The notes under the pieces are model-generated. The model made no database searches. It saw only the letters and a program-made list of their open reading frames with translations, and was not told the DNA's origin. The translations under genes and the position numbers were made by a program. Below are positions 8,884-18,600 of a stretch of DNA of 64,000 nucleotides, piece by piece. Position 1 is the stretch's first letter, and each line of letters starts with the position of its first letter. The stretch comes from Leptolyngbya sp. SIO1E4 (GTDB lineage: Bacteria > Cyanobacteriota > Cyanobacteriia > Phormidesmidales > Phormidesmidaceae), in assembly GCA_010672825.2 (NCBI GenBank), contig JAAHFU020000001.1, positions 1,798,001 to 1,862,000 of the forward strand, read 5' to 3'.

Positions 8884-10545
8884 ATGGCCGAGCGTTCACC
8901 AGATCAACGCAACAATTATTATCTGATTGAAGCTGCCCGTACAGGGATTCATAAACCGATTTTGGCAGCGCTGTATGAAGTCCAGGGGAAACCGCCCCTC
9001 ACCGATGGTGAGACAGGATTGGGCATTGCCCCTGCTAACCGGATTCCGCCTGCCCAGGTCAACACCTTTCCAGAACAGGTGCAATACGCTGCTAACACAC
9101 TGCGCAGCCTCACAGACAGGCTGACAGCGGATGGCTGGCAGGGCAAAGATATTTGGGATGCTGGGGCGGGGCGATATAGCGATCGCTTTCTCCGCCACAT
9201 TGCTGAAGGCTATAGCCCGCCTGCGACGGATCCCGCTGCTGCTCGCCTAGAACCCGTTGATGAAGACGCCCTGATCGCAGCGTACTTAACCGATCTAGAG
9301 ACGGACTACCGAGCCGAAAACCTGCCTAAAAATCTCGCCTATCTGGATCAAGCCCTCCTAGCTTTTGTGGAACGAGTACCGGTTAACTACAGTCGTCTCT
9401 CGTTTCAACGTCAGGCTTTGCTGGAAATGGTTCGCCTGTGGCGCAAGCTAGAGACTCACCAGGCCGTAACCATTGCGCTCAAGGTTCCCGAGCCAGATGG
9501 CCGTGCCGATGAAGCAGCTTTGGATCAGGCACTACTCGATTTCGTCAAGCAAGCAGATCGGTACTTCTCAGGCTATCCCAATCAACGAGAAGCCCTGATT
9601 CGCCTCGTGCAGCTCTGGCGTGAACTCGATTCCCGTGAGGCTGCTATTCAATGGCTGGCGGCAGAAGATCCCCACAGTCACGAATCTAATCTTGAAATTA
9701 TTGACCCTGCCCTGCTCTCATTTGTCCAGCGGATTCCTGAATTTTATCGGGGACGCGGTGATCAGCGATTTGCCTTGACGGAAGGATATCGATTGTGGAA
9801 TGGCCTCGGCTCTCGCACCACGGCCATTAAAAAACTGGGTTTAGATCCCCAAGCTCTGGTCAACAATACGGGGGATGCAGCAGCCATGGCCCAGGCTGCA
9901 GCCCAGATTGACCGGGCGCTGCTCAACTTTTGGTCGGCTGTGCCGACGCGCTATGAAGGCATCTCCGACCATCGAGAAGCGATGCTTCGCTTGGTAACCA
10001 TTTGGCGTCGCATGGAAGGCCGGATACCCGCCATTCAGTCTTTGTTCGACGATGTGCGTCGGATGGAACGAGCCAACCGCGACTCGATTGATGCCATGCC
10101 GCCACCGCCGCCGCGTCCGCTTCCTACCCGCCCTGCCCGGTGGACACCAGACAATATTCAGATTGGGGCGTCTATTGTTCCCAGCGGCAACTTTACCTGG
10201 TCAGAGGCCACTCGGGGAGGAACGCGGATGCCGCCTGATCAGGCTACGGTGAACGCTATCGTGCGCATCGCGCTGTTGGCCCAGGAGGCCCGTGATCGCA
10301 TCGGGCGTCCCTTCTTGATTACAAGCTGGTACCGCCCCGCTGAGATCAATGCTCGCGTGGGGGGGGCCTCCATGAGTCGGCATATTGTGGGGGATGCGAT
10401 CGACTTTTACTGTGACGGATTGACCGGGCGACAACTCTATTGGGCACTCGATCCCTGGTGGCCAGGGGGTTTAGGCCGCTACGCTCAATACCCTTACCTC
10501 TGTCACCTCGATGCCAGAGGATCTCGGGCACGCTGGACTCACTAG
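8884..10545 (+). CDS. Peptidase M15A domain protein with four N-terminal helical repeats
   Basis: The 553-residue product ends in an M15-type zinc peptidase domain of about 120 residues. It shows SWYRP, then SMSRHIVGDAIDFY with the His and Asp zinc ligands, and a late CHLD segment with a third ligand. The family cleaves D-Ala-D-Ala or related bonds in peptidoglycan. Before it lie four repeats of about 80 residues, each with the pattern DQALLxFV...RxALxxxVxLWRxL, and then a Pro-rich linker (PPPPPRP). No signal peptide is seen, so how it reaches the wall is unclear. An AGGGG-like ribosome site precedes the ATG. The repeats could bind protein or wall; that part is unrecognised. Confidence 0.85.
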   Translation: MAERSPDQRNNYYLIEAARTGIHKPILAALYEVQGKPPLTDGETGLGIAPANRIPPAQVNTFPEQVQYAANTLRSLTDRLTADGWQGKDIWDAGAGRYSDRFLRHIAEGYSPPATDPAAARLEPVDEDALIAAYLTDLETDYRAENLPKNLAYLDQALLAFVERVPVNYSRLSFQRQALLEMVRLWRKLETHQAVTIALKVPEPDGRADEAALDQALLDFVKQADRYFSGYPNQREALIRLVQLWRELDSREAAIQWLAAEDPHSHESNLEIIDPALLSFVQRIPEFYRGRGDQRFALTEGYRLWNGLGSRTTAIKKLGLDPQALVNNTGDAAAMAQAAAQIDRALLNFWSAVPTRYEGISDHREAMLRLVTIWRRMEGRIPAIQSLFDDVRRMERANRDSIDAMPPPPPRPLPTRPARWTPDNIQIGASIVPSGNFTWSEATRGGTRMPPDQATVNAIVRIALLAQEARDRIGRPFLITSWYRPAEINARVGGASMSRHIVGDAIDFYCDGLTGRQLYWALDPWWPGGLGRYAQYPYLCHLDARGSRARWTH

Positions 10546-10824
10546 GCGGACGTTTATAGAAGGTTTGTAGAAGTTTGAAATTATCAGGAGAGCATGCAGC
10601 CAGCGTGTAGTAATGAATTAGGTAGCGGAAGAGTGCACTCATTCGACGGGTAAAGTTTTGCTCTCAGCAGGATTCATTTTTCCCTGACGCTACTCGCTGC
10701 ACTCACTCATCAACGCCCTCCAATCTTGTAGCTGCTGTACTTGACAGTTACCGTTAATGATGCAGCCCTACATTCCTAGGGAATTCTGAGTGCATTGGTT
10801 GAATGTTGAATCAAGTTCCTGGTT

Positions 10825-11583
10825 ATGAGATCTCCATCCATGCTGATACGCTCTACCGTGGCTCAGGCACCGACACCAGAGTCTCCCCCGGTGACAGCTC
10901 CAGCCCTAGATTTATGGATGGTCACATCAGGGATCCTGGCTTTGTTGCTGATCGCTTTAGGCATTTTTTCTCAAATACAGGCAAAGCGGTTACACAAACA
11001 GATCAAGTTTACCGAGTATAAAAACCGTGAACTTCAGAAAAGGGTCAAGATGGCCTTGGGCACCATCACCAAGATGGAGAAAAATCCCGATCTGATTCAC
11101 TCTCGGGAGTTTAATCTGGACTACCTACGGATGCGCATGGAGGAAGAACTGTTTCACTTTCAAATTGTGAATCAGCTGAAGGTCAAAGTGAAACAGCAGC
11201 TCAGCGTCGCTATGCGACCTCGGCAGGCAGAGTCTGGAATCGTCGGCATTGCCAGTAAGCCTCGCCAAATTGATCAGATTTTTGATGTGGTGTACAAAAC
11301 CAGCGAGGCGCTAGGCTCAAAGACCCGTGTGCTCTTTCGCATCCAGTTTAAGCTGGCTAAATTACCCACCCAATCCACATCCAGCACCATTAATCAGATT
11401 ATTGACTGCATCGAGACGTTCCTGAGCCCTGAGGCTGAAGGCGGATCTTGGCAACCTACGATTCAGGGACGCCTGGCCAACATGCATTGGGATCAAAAAG
11501 CAAAACCCACGCCCTTGCTGATTCTGCAACAATCCAACGAAGGCGTGAATGTAACGCTACGCAGCACAAATCGTCTGGCATAG
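10825..11583 (+). CDS. Conserved cyanobacterial membrane-anchored hypothetical protein
   Basis: The 252-residue product has one membrane segment near residues 30-50 (LDLWMVTSGILALLLIALGIF), followed by a basic, helical region and a mixed alpha/beta C-terminal domain of about 150 residues. I do not recognise the domain. The topology suggests a short outer N-terminus and a cytoplasmic C-terminal domain. A second ATG at 10840 is equally possible as start. It lies alone on this strand between the M15 gene and the convergent GT81 gene. Confidence 0.75.
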   Translation: MRSPSMLIRSTVAQAPTPESPPVTAPALDLWMVTSGILALLLIALGIFSQIQAKRLHKQIKFTEYKNRELQKRVKMALGTITKMEKNPDLIHSREFNLDYLRMRMEEELFHFQIVNQLKVKVKQQLSVAMRPRQAESGIVGIASKPRQIDQIFDVVYKTSEALGSKTRVLFRIQFKLAKLPTQSTSSTINQIIDCIETFLSPEAEGGSWQPTIQGRLANMHWDQKAKPTPLLILQQSNEGVNVTLRSTNRLA

Positions 11584-11611
11584 CGAGAGATGTGATCACC
11601 CCCGCCTTTGT

Positions 11612-12898
11612 CTATTGAGGAATCACACTCAACGAAGGTGGAACAATCGGGTGGGCCATCGCAACGCTGTTCTCACGGGCATCTGCCATGTCAGCAACGG
11701 TGGCATCGCGCAGTTGTTCGCGCAGATCAGGCATGACCGCCAGTGCCCTTGTCCAGTCTGGGATTTGAGTGCCTGCAGTATCCTCAAGATATTCTTCTCC
11801 AGCTCGGAAGATCGCCTGCTCAAACTGTTCTAAGATGACCTCTTCATGGTGGCGATCGTATTCAATGCCATTAAAGCGAGCGTCTACAAAGTATTGTCGG
11901 GTTAAATTTTGAGCTTCGCGGCGAAACTTGACTCGCAGCGTCCGGATATGATCTCGCGAAATCACCACCTGCTCAGTTTCCGTCAGGGTTCGCAAAATAG
12001 ACTTGAAAATGTCTCGACACATTTTTTGCAACCCTTTGTTGGGAGAACCCCCCAGGGTCTGATGTTTGTGCTCAAAAATGCCTAAATCGACTTGGGCAAT
12101 TCGCTTCATGGCCACGTTGCGGTATACCTCTGCCAACAGACCAACCTCTAACCCCCAATCAGCCGGAATTCGTGTATTGAGGGCTAAATCGCTTGTCAAC
12201 GCAAACTCACCCGATAGAGGATATCGATAGGCGTTCAAATAACGCAAGTAGTCTCGGTAATCAAAGAGTTCCATCAGCGAGGTGATGAGGGGCATCACAA
12301 ACAGACGCGTTACCCGACCATGCATACGCCGAGGAGCATCGCTCAGGCGAGTGTAATAAGCCTTGCTAAAGGCAATGCCAAATTCTCGCTCTAGCAGCGG
12401 AAACAAGAGCTTCAGCGGATAGGTTTTGTCATAGGTGACGATGTCGGCATCATGGAGGGCGATCGCGGCCCCTTCTAGCGAGGCCAGACCCAGCCCTAAC
12501 CACACGGCTCGTCCCTTGCCACTATGCCGTGTCAGGTCAAGCCCCTGTTCCTTGAGGTCAGACAGGATTTGAGTTAAGCGAGGGCCATTTTCCCACAGGA
12601 CGTAGGTTGGCTGAGGCAGTAATTTGAAGAACTCTACCGCGTTCTGATATTGCTCCTCCGTGTCTGCATACAGGCTGATGACCACGGTACTGACGAAGCG
12701 ACAACGAGCTAGCTGATCTCGAATCTGCGCTAGAGCAGGCCGCTCTAACTCCTCATAGAGAGAAGGAATGAGAATAGCAGTCGGCAGCGATTGGCTAAGC
12801 TCTGTTAAGCGATCGTCGAGTCGATCAATATCGCAACCCAAATCATGGATTGTTGTGATGAGATCTTGCTTGTAGTCCACCAAACGTCTCCCTGACAA
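11612..12898 (-). CDS. gpgS: Glucosyl-3-phosphoglycerate synthase-like glycosyltransferase (GT81)
   Basis: The 428-residue product has the marks of the GT81 family: SGKGRAVW at residues 126-133, the metal-binding HDADIVTY with DAD at 150-152, and PLSGEFAL further on. This family moves glucose from a nucleotide sugar to 3-phosphoglycerate, giving glucosyl-3-phosphoglycerate; the HAD phosphatase at 8055-8843 would finish glucosylglycerate, a compatible solute. The start is TTG. The C-terminal 130 residues are less typical and helical. The enzyme should be cytosolic. The role in salt or nitrogen stress is known for homologues elsewhere and is inferred here. Confidence 0.85.
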   Translation of the reverse strand: MSGRRLVDYKQDLITTIHDLGCDIDRLDDRLTELSQSLPTAILIPSLYEELERPALAQIRDQLARCRFVSTVVISLYADTEEQYQNAVEFFKLLPQPTYVLWENGPRLTQILSDLKEQGLDLTRHSGKGRAVWLGLGLASLEGAAIALHDADIVTYDKTYPLKLLFPLLEREFGIAFSKAYYTRLSDAPRRMHGRVTRLFVMPLITSLMELFDYRDYLRYLNAYRYPLSGEFALTSDLALNTRIPADWGLEVGLLAEVYRNVAMKRIAQVDLGIFEHKHQTLGGSPNKGLQKMCRDIFKSILRTLTETEQVVISRDHIRTLRVKFRREAQNLTRQYFVDARFNGIEYDRHHEEVILEQFEQAIFRAGEEYLEDTAGTQIPDWTRALAVMPDLREQLRDATVADMADARENSVAMAHPIVPPSLSVIPQ

Positions 12899-12975
12899 TG
12901 ACTCAACAATAATAAAGAGTTTGCAGAGACAGATGTGTTGGAAGCGCTACTGCGTACTTTACCCCAAAAAGGGTA

Positions 12976-14151
12976 TTAGCGTAGCCAACCCTTAAGCCGA
13001 GAAGCAACTTGAGGGCGCCGCAGCTTACGCATTGCTTTTGTTTGAATTTGGCGTACACGCTCCCGTGAAAGGTTGAACATACCGCCGACTTCCTCTAGGG
13101 TATGAGTTTCGCCTGTGGCTAATCCATAGCGTAGCGTGATGATGTCTTTCTCTCGTTCGGTCAACACTTCTGATAAGACACTCGTAATCTCATGACGCAT
13201 CATTGATTCACTAATTTTGGACTCTGGAGATTGTGTGTTTCCATCTTCCAGGAGTTCCATTAATTCCGTGTCTTCTCCTTTTCCTACACGGTGGTTTAGG
13301 GACAAAGAACGACGACGTACCTGCTGTAAACTACGGAGCTGATCCGGCGCCATATCTAACGCCTTTGCTAACTCCGCTTCAGTAGGATTCCGCTGTAGCT
13401 CACGGCGGAGTTCTCGGTGAGCTTTCTTCAGCTTGTTGAGCTTTTCAACAATATGAATCGGTAACCGAATGGTACGAGCGTCATTCGCGATCGTGCGGGT
13501 GATACCTTGACGAATCCACCAGTAAGCATAGGTTGAAAATTTATACCCTTTGTCGGGGTCAAACTTTTCCGTAGCGCGATTAAGTCCTAAGGCTCCCTCT
13601 TGAATTAAATCTAAAAACGGAACCCCCCTGTTCAGATATCGTTTTGCAATAGAAACAACCAAACGTAAATTAGAGCGGATCATCCTCCGCTTAGCGGCTC
13701 GACCATGGTAAAGCTTTTGGCGCAGCTGTGCGTCAGTCAGACCAAATGCATCGGCAATCTCTCCAAAAATTGGCGTTGTTCCCTGATCTTTGAGCCAGCT
13801 TTCTCGGAGTTCCTCAACCTGGCCTAAAAATCTCACCTGGCGTGCCAGTTCAATTTCTTCAGTCGGTTTGAGGAGAGGGTAACGGGCCATCTCTTTAAAG
13901 AAGGCACCGACAGCATCATCCGTGATGGTTTTTTGATAGCCAGGTAAGCCAAGTTCTTCTAACGACTCTTTGGCAGAGTAATGAGCAGAGACCTCGACCT
14001 CCTCGCCCCAAGAAGTAACATCTTTGTCGGCTGTGGAGGGCAAATCTGTGGGCTGTTCTTCGAAGCTAGGAGACGCCAGCTCATCTTCGGCAAGGCTGAT
14101 ATTAGCCGCTGTTTCAGAGTCGGTTTCCGGAGAAATAAAGAAGACTTCCAT
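12976..14151 (-). CDS. sigC: Group-2 RNA polymerase sigma factor, SigC-like
   Basis: The 391-residue product has the sigma-70 regions in order: 1.2 (AVGAFFKEMARYPLL), 2 (DLIQEGALGLNRATEKFDP and YAYWWIRQGITRTIAND), 3 (NKLKKAHREL) and 4 (HTLEEVGGMFNLSRERVRQI). It lacks the long N-terminal part of the primary sigma factor, so it is group 2. The region-1.2 sequence differs from the SigB/D/E pattern as I know it and fits SigC better; that assignment is moderate. The acidic N-terminus begins MEVFF at 14151. An upstream ATG at 14226 would add 25 residues of unlikely composition. It stands alone and is read divergently from priA. Confidence 0.9.
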   Translation of the reverse strand: MEVFFISPETDSETAANISLAEDELASPSFEEQPTDLPSTADKDVTSWGEEVEVSAHYSAKESLEELGLPGYQKTITDDAVGAFFKEMARYPLLKPTEEIELARQVRFLGQVEELRESWLKDQGTTPIFGEIADAFGLTDAQLRQKLYHGRAAKRRMIRSNLRLVVSIAKRYLNRGVPFLDLIQEGALGLNRATEKFDPDKGYKFSTYAYWWIRQGITRTIANDARTIRLPIHIVEKLNKLKKAHRELRRELQRNPTEAELAKALDMAPDQLRSLQQVRRRSLSLNHRVGKGEDTELMELLEDGNTQSPESKISESMMRHEITSVLSEVLTEREKDIITLRYGLATGETHTLEEVGGMFNLSRERVRQIQTKAMRKLRRPQVASRLKGWLR

Positions 14152-14457
14152 AGGATTGATATTGATGCAAAAACACCTTGCGTTTGAGGCGTTTATACTC
14201 GAATTTCCTACAATATAGCAACCCATTTTCGAAAATTAATATTTCGCTAGCCGGGCAACGATCGCGAAGGCAGGGCATCTGGCTCTTTTATCGAGATGTA
14301 ACGTTTCTTAGGAATTGTTGCTGCATGTAAAAAGCTTTGTTTTTTTTTCGCAAGCATAAGGTAAATCTTAAGAATTCAAACCGCCTCAATTCAGAGGGCT
14401 TGTTGTCAGAATGGCGCCTAGTTGGAGTCATCGATCGCTACACTAGAAGCCGGTTGA
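14152..14457. other. Divergent control region between sigma factor and priA
   Basis: The 306-bp gap is AT-rich near the sigma gene, with a run of nine T at about 14340, and carries no gene I can support. Both promoters must lie here. No clear operator was seen. Confidence 0.5.
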
Positions 14458-16977
14458 TTGTACGAGGTTCTCATTACGACTGAGTCAGCAAGATGGGTCG
14501 AAGCACTGGTTGACTGTTCAGGGGCACAAGGGCTCTACACCTATCAGTTGCCGCCGGGGCTTTCGGTAGCGGTGGGAGATATTTTGAGTGTGCCGTTTGG
14601 GGCGCAACAGGTTGGTGCGATCGCGATTCGGCTGTTAGCAATTCCGCCCTCAACAATCACGGTTGATCAAATTCGTCCCGTGGCTTCAGTGGTGAGTCGG
14701 GGCATGTTTTCAGCTGCCTATTGGCACCTCTTAGAAAAGGTCGCGACTTATTATCAGACCCCGTTAATGCAGGTCATCCGTGCGGCTTTGCCGCCAGGGT
14801 TGCTAGGTCGATCTCAGCGGCGGGTACGTCTGTGTCCTGAGGCAATTCCTCCTCAAGCTCTAGAACAGTTACCCGCCGCCGCCGCTTGTGTGCTCACCCA
14901 ACTGCAGCAGTCTGCTAACGGTGACTATACCTGGCAGTATCTACGGCGGCAGTGTCATGGCGCAGGGCGCGGCATTCACACCTTGATTCAGCGACAATGG
15001 GCAGAGAGCTATCTGGCTTTACCAAACCCACCTCGCCCCAAGCGACGACAGGCCGTCACGGTTGTGGGGGGTCTACCGACAGAGGCGGCGAAGTTAACGG
15101 CTCGCCAACGGGAAGTCTTGGCGCTCCTGCAGCGACAAGGGGGGGATATGTGGCTGCAGGCGGCGCTGCAATATTGCCAAACCACGTCTGGCACGCTGCG
15201 ATCGCTGGCTGAAAAAGGATATGTGACTATCGAAGCCCGAGAAATTCTGCGGCGCCCCCCAAAGTTCGCCCTTGATGCCGATGCTCCGAAAACGCTCACG
15301 TCCCATCAGCAAGACGCGTTAGCGATTATCCAGGGTCTATCTGACTATGGCCTGTGTTTGCTCCATGGCGTGACTGGTTCTGGCAAGACTGAAGTGTATT
15401 TGCAGGCCATTGCCCCCAGGTTAGCGGCAGGGCAATCAGCCTTGGTATTAGTGCCTGAGATTGGATTAACGCCTCAGCTAACGGATCGCTTTCAGCAACG
15501 GTTTGGCGATCGCATCTGCGTCTATCACAGTGGCCTGTCTGAAGGGGAACGCTACGATGCCTGGCGACGCATGTTGCAGGGCCAGCCCATGGTCACTATC
15601 GGCACCCGTTCAGCCGTATTTGCGCCGCTACCTCGCCTCGGCATTGTGATCTTAGATGAAGAGCATGACGGTAGCTTCAAGCAAGACCAGCCTGCCCCTT
15701 GTTATCACGCACGCACGGTAGCTCAGTGGCGAGCGGAGTTAGAATCTTGCCCCCTGGTATTGGGGTCGGCAACCCCCTCCCTAGAAAGTTGGATGACGGT
15801 TCAACCCTTGCCAGAAAACAGCCTCATGGAGGCTGCCATAGAGGGTGTGCCAGACAAAAGTGTGCCAGTGGACGAGCACTCGCACCCCGTGAAACACTAC
15901 CTGGCCCTGCCAGAGAGGATTCATCAGCGACCGCCGCCGCCGATCAGTATTATCGACATGCGCCAAGAGCTGGCAGCTGGCAATCGCTCTATTATTAGCC
16001 GCCCCTTGCAATCTGCGCTAAAAGCCATGGGTGCTAAGGGTGAGCAAGGGATTCTTTTTATTCAGCGCCGGGGTCACAGTAGCTTTGTCTCTTGCCGTGC
16101 CTGTGGCCATGTGATGATGTGTCCCCATTGCGATGTCTCGCTTTCTTATCATCAGCCCCATAGCCAGGCTGCCTCGCTGCTGCGCTGTCACTACTGCGGC
16201 TTTACCCAACCACAGCCCCCGGCCTGCCCAGCCTGTGGGTCGTCTTATCTCAAGCATTTTGGCAGTGGCACCCAACGAGTTGAGCAAGCTTTAAAGCGAG
16301 AATTCCCTGATCTGCGCTGCTTGCGATTTGATAGTGATACAACCCGAGCCAAAGGCGCCCATCGTGCCTTGCTGAGTCGGTTTGCCGCAGGCGAGGCAGA
16401 TGTATTGGTTGGCACTCAGATGCTGACAAAGGGTATCGATTTACCCCAAGTGACGGTCGTCGGTATCATTGCCGCGGATGGGCTGCTCTACATGGCAGAC
16501 TATCGGGCGAGTGAACGAGCCTTCCAGATTTTGACCCAAGTGGCGGGGCGGGCAGGTCGCGGTGATCAGCCCGGTCGCGTCATTTTGCAAACATACACGC
16601 CCGATCACCCCGTGATTGAAGCGGTCCAGAAACAGGATATCCAAGCTTTTTTAAATACAGAAATAGAACAGCGAGCGGCCTTGAACTATCCGCCATTAGG
16701 CCGCCTGGTGCTATTACGAATTACCAGCCCCAATCTTCAAGCTGTAGAGCAGACTGCCCAGGAGGTAGCCGCAAACTTAACGCCTCACCTATCCCAACAT
16801 TGGTCCATATTAGGCCCCGCACCGGCTCCCATTTTGCGAGTAGCGCGTCGCTATCGGTGGCAGCTGCTGCTGAAGGGGGCGATCGCGGCTCCTCTGCCTG
16901 ACCTCACCGCATGCGCTAAGCAGTGTCTGCCCCAAGTCAATCTAACAATTGATATTGATCCCCTGAACTTGATGTAA
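14458..16977 (+). CDS. priA: Primosomal protein N' (replication restart helicase PriA)
   Basis: The 839-residue product has an N-terminal fork-binding domain and a superfamily-2 helicase core. Walker A is GVTGSGKTEVYL and the DEAH-like box is LDEEHDGSFKQ. The eight-cysteine zinc site follows: CRACGHVMMCPHCD and later CHYCG and CPACG. Motif VI is QVAGRAGRGDQPG. PriA recognises stalled forks and reloads the replicative helicase. The start is TTG, with no better ATG nearby, and the length is near that of other cyanobacterial PriA proteins. It lies alone between the divergent sigma gene and psb32. Confidence 0.97.
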   Translation: MYEVLITTESARWVEALVDCSGAQGLYTYQLPPGLSVAVGDILSVPFGAQQVGAIAIRLLAIPPSTITVDQIRPVASVVSRGMFSAAYWHLLEKVATYYQTPLMQVIRAALPPGLLGRSQRRVRLCPEAIPPQALEQLPAAAACVLTQLQQSANGDYTWQYLRRQCHGAGRGIHTLIQRQWAESYLALPNPPRPKRRQAVTVVGGLPTEAAKLTARQREVLALLQRQGGDMWLQAALQYCQTTSGTLRSLAEKGYVTIEAREILRRPPKFALDADAPKTLTSHQQDALAIIQGLSDYGLCLLHGVTGSGKTEVYLQAIAPRLAAGQSALVLVPEIGLTPQLTDRFQQRFGDRICVYHSGLSEGERYDAWRRMLQGQPMVTIGTRSAVFAPLPRLGIVILDEEHDGSFKQDQPAPCYHARTVAQWRAELESCPLVLGSATPSLESWMTVQPLPENSLMEAAIEGVPDKSVPVDEHSHPVKHYLALPERIHQRPPPPISIIDMRQELAAGNRSIISRPLQSALKAMGAKGEQGILFIQRRGHSSFVSCRACGHVMMCPHCDVSLSYHQPHSQAASLLRCHYCGFTQPQPPACPACGSSYLKHFGSGTQRVEQALKREFPDLRCLRFDSDTTRAKGAHRALLSRFAAGEADVLVGTQMLTKGIDLPQVTVVGIIAADGLLYMADYRASERAFQILTQVAGRAGRGDQPGRVILQTYTPDHPVIEAVQKQDIQAFLNTEIEQRAALNYPPLGRLVLLRITSPNLQAVEQTAQEVAANLTPHLSQHWSILGPAPAPILRVARRYRWQLLLKGAIAAPLPDLTACAKQCLPQVNLTIDIDPLNLM

Positions 16978-16995
16978 CGCCTGAACTTGATGTAA
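16962..16995 (+). repeat. Tandem duplication over the priA stop
   Basis: A 16-base unit, CCTGAACTTGATGTAA, occurs twice with a period of 18 bases. The first copy contains the priA stop codon and the second lies just after it. It looks like a small slippage duplication. Confidence 0.8.
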
Positions 16996-17206
16996 AGACA
17001 AAACAGACATCTACTTTGATGCCTTGTCTTTACTCAATAAAAATTGGTGGAGTTGGTGGGGAAATGTTGCGATAGCTGAGGCAGCGAAAAAGTGTGTATT
17101 CGGCCTACCACGGGAAGGATAGTCGTCTGGGTACTATCAGGATGATTTCACGAAAGAATCCGTTCCAGTATAGTGACTGTATAGCTCCACACAGACAGAC
17201 CTGATC

Positions 17207-17911
17207 ATGTTGAAGCGTTTCCTTCACTCATTCTTAGGCTCTTTGCTGATTGTTGTAGCAATCTTGCTTAGCCTCACTGTTGCTGACCCAGCCCAGGCAA
17301 CGGGTGTTTATCAAATGCCGCCCCTTTCAGAGAGCACATGGATCGTGGATGACGCGGGTATCCTCAGCCGCGTCAATGAGGGCAAAATCATGTCTCAGCT
17401 TAGAACCCTAGCAGAGGATACCGGCAATGAAGTCCGCATCGTCACCATCCACCGATTGGATTATGGCGAAACTCCTGGCAGTTTTGCCAACGCCCTCTTA
17501 GAGAAGTGGTTTCCAGACCCTGAGGAGCAGGCTAATCAAACGATTCTTGTTTTAGATGACGTCACGAACGGAGCCGCACTCAAAGTTGGAGATGCCGCGG
17601 CAACGTTGCTAACAACAGACATCACAAAAAGTGTCGCTGATGAAACCATTGGCATCCCTCTGCGGCAAGCGAGCAAGTATAACCAGGCAATCTTAGACGC
17701 GAGCGATCGCCTCGTGGCAGTCCTGTCTGGGGAAGCTGATCCAGGCCCTCCTGAAGAGACGACCTCCTATGAAATTGAAAGTACCTTCGCCTCTGCGGAA
17801 GAGACGGACGAGAATCGCAGCAATGCAACCGTAATCGTAGTGGGCTTCCTGATTGCAGCGACCGTGATTCCCATGGCAACCTATTACTTCTACCAGGCAA
17901 TGGGCGGATAG
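17207..17911 (+). CDS. psb32: Photosystem II repair protein Psb32 (TPM domain)
   Basis: The 234-residue product begins with a signal sequence or membrane anchor (residues 5-30) ending near ADPAQA, then a TPM domain with WIVDDAGILS, NEVRIVTIHRLDYGE and ILVLDDVTNGAALKVG. A second membrane helix lies near the C-terminus (ATVIVVGFLIAATVIPMATYYF). Psb32 protects photosystem II from photodamage and speeds its repair; it is held in the thylakoid membrane with the TPM domain in the lumen. Length and layout fit the family. It is transcribed alone. Confidence 0.88.
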   Translation: MLKRFLHSFLGSLLIVVAILLSLTVADPAQATGVYQMPPLSESTWIVDDAGILSRVNEGKIMSQLRTLAEDTGNEVRIVTIHRLDYGETPGSFANALLEKWFPDPEEQANQTILVLDDVTNGAALKVGDAAATLLTTDITKSVADETIGIPLRQASKYNQAILDASDRLVAVLSGEADPGPPEETTSYEIESTFASAEETDENRSNATVIVVGFLIAATVIPMATYYFYQAMGG

Positions 17912-17980
17912 GCACGCTAAAAAGGGCGATGCCAAAATTAGGGAAGCTTCTTCATCACTGGCGCTGAGGGCAGGTATCCT

Positions 17981-18388
17981 CTAATCCTGAACGTATTCTT
18001 GTTGGGAAATCAGGGCAATTTCTGCCCGGACAAACTCGCGTCCTAAATAAGCGGCATGATCCAGTCGAGTGATAGGGCAGGGCGACTCATCGGATTCAAA
18101 GATGGCGATGCACAGTTCTTTAGCAGTGCGCCCCGTATACACATGGGTATGCTGTCGCTGAACACCCCCCTCACAAGGTAAAGGCTCACCCGTTTCCGGA
18201 TCACACGCTAACCCTTTGTCGTTGATGATGTTGCTGAAATGTTTGGCACAGATAAGCCCCTGCGCTGAGTCTAGATAGATCAGAAAATAACCGCCTGAAT
18301 CTAATTCAATGAATCGCTTCGAGAGTTGATCATCGAGTTCTGTGAGTTCTGGTGTGGTCAAACGTCGGGGGAGCGTTGGCTGCGTCAT
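17981..18388 (-). CDS. Small conserved cyanobacterial protein, DUF4346-like
   Basis: The 135-residue product has a core reading ELDSGGYFLIYLDSAQGLICAKHF in two parts and then YTGRTAKELCIAIFES, which resembles the DUF4346 family of cyanobacteria. It has no signal peptide or membrane segment. No biochemical role is known to me. It is read convergently to psb32, ending 70 bp from it, and has its own promoter region of about 200 bp. Confidence 0.75.
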   Translation of the reverse strand: MTQPTLPRRLTTPELTELDDQLSKRFIELDSGGYFLIYLDSAQGLICAKHFSNIINDKGLACDPETGEPLPCEGGVQRQHTHVYTGRTAKELCIAIFESDESPCPITRLDHAAYLGREFVRAEIALISQQEYVQD

Positions 18389-18600
18389 GAATTTCGGATT
18401 GGGCTACACGACTCACAAGCTTAACGACTTGCGACATTCCTTACTTCCGGCTGATTTTTTATTTTAACTTGAAGAGCCATGACCTGCAGAGATATCGAAA
18501 CCTGCGAGTCGTTTGATGTGAGTGGTTGCAAGAAGGGCTAACTGGCAAGATGGGGACTTTTAAATCGAGTTGAGACAGACTCAATGCGTCGCTTTAACGG

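Noticed and set aside
14152-14226. Upstream ATG for the sigma factor
   Set aside because: The added 25 residues (rich in Asn, Cys and Ile) do not look like a sigma N-terminus.
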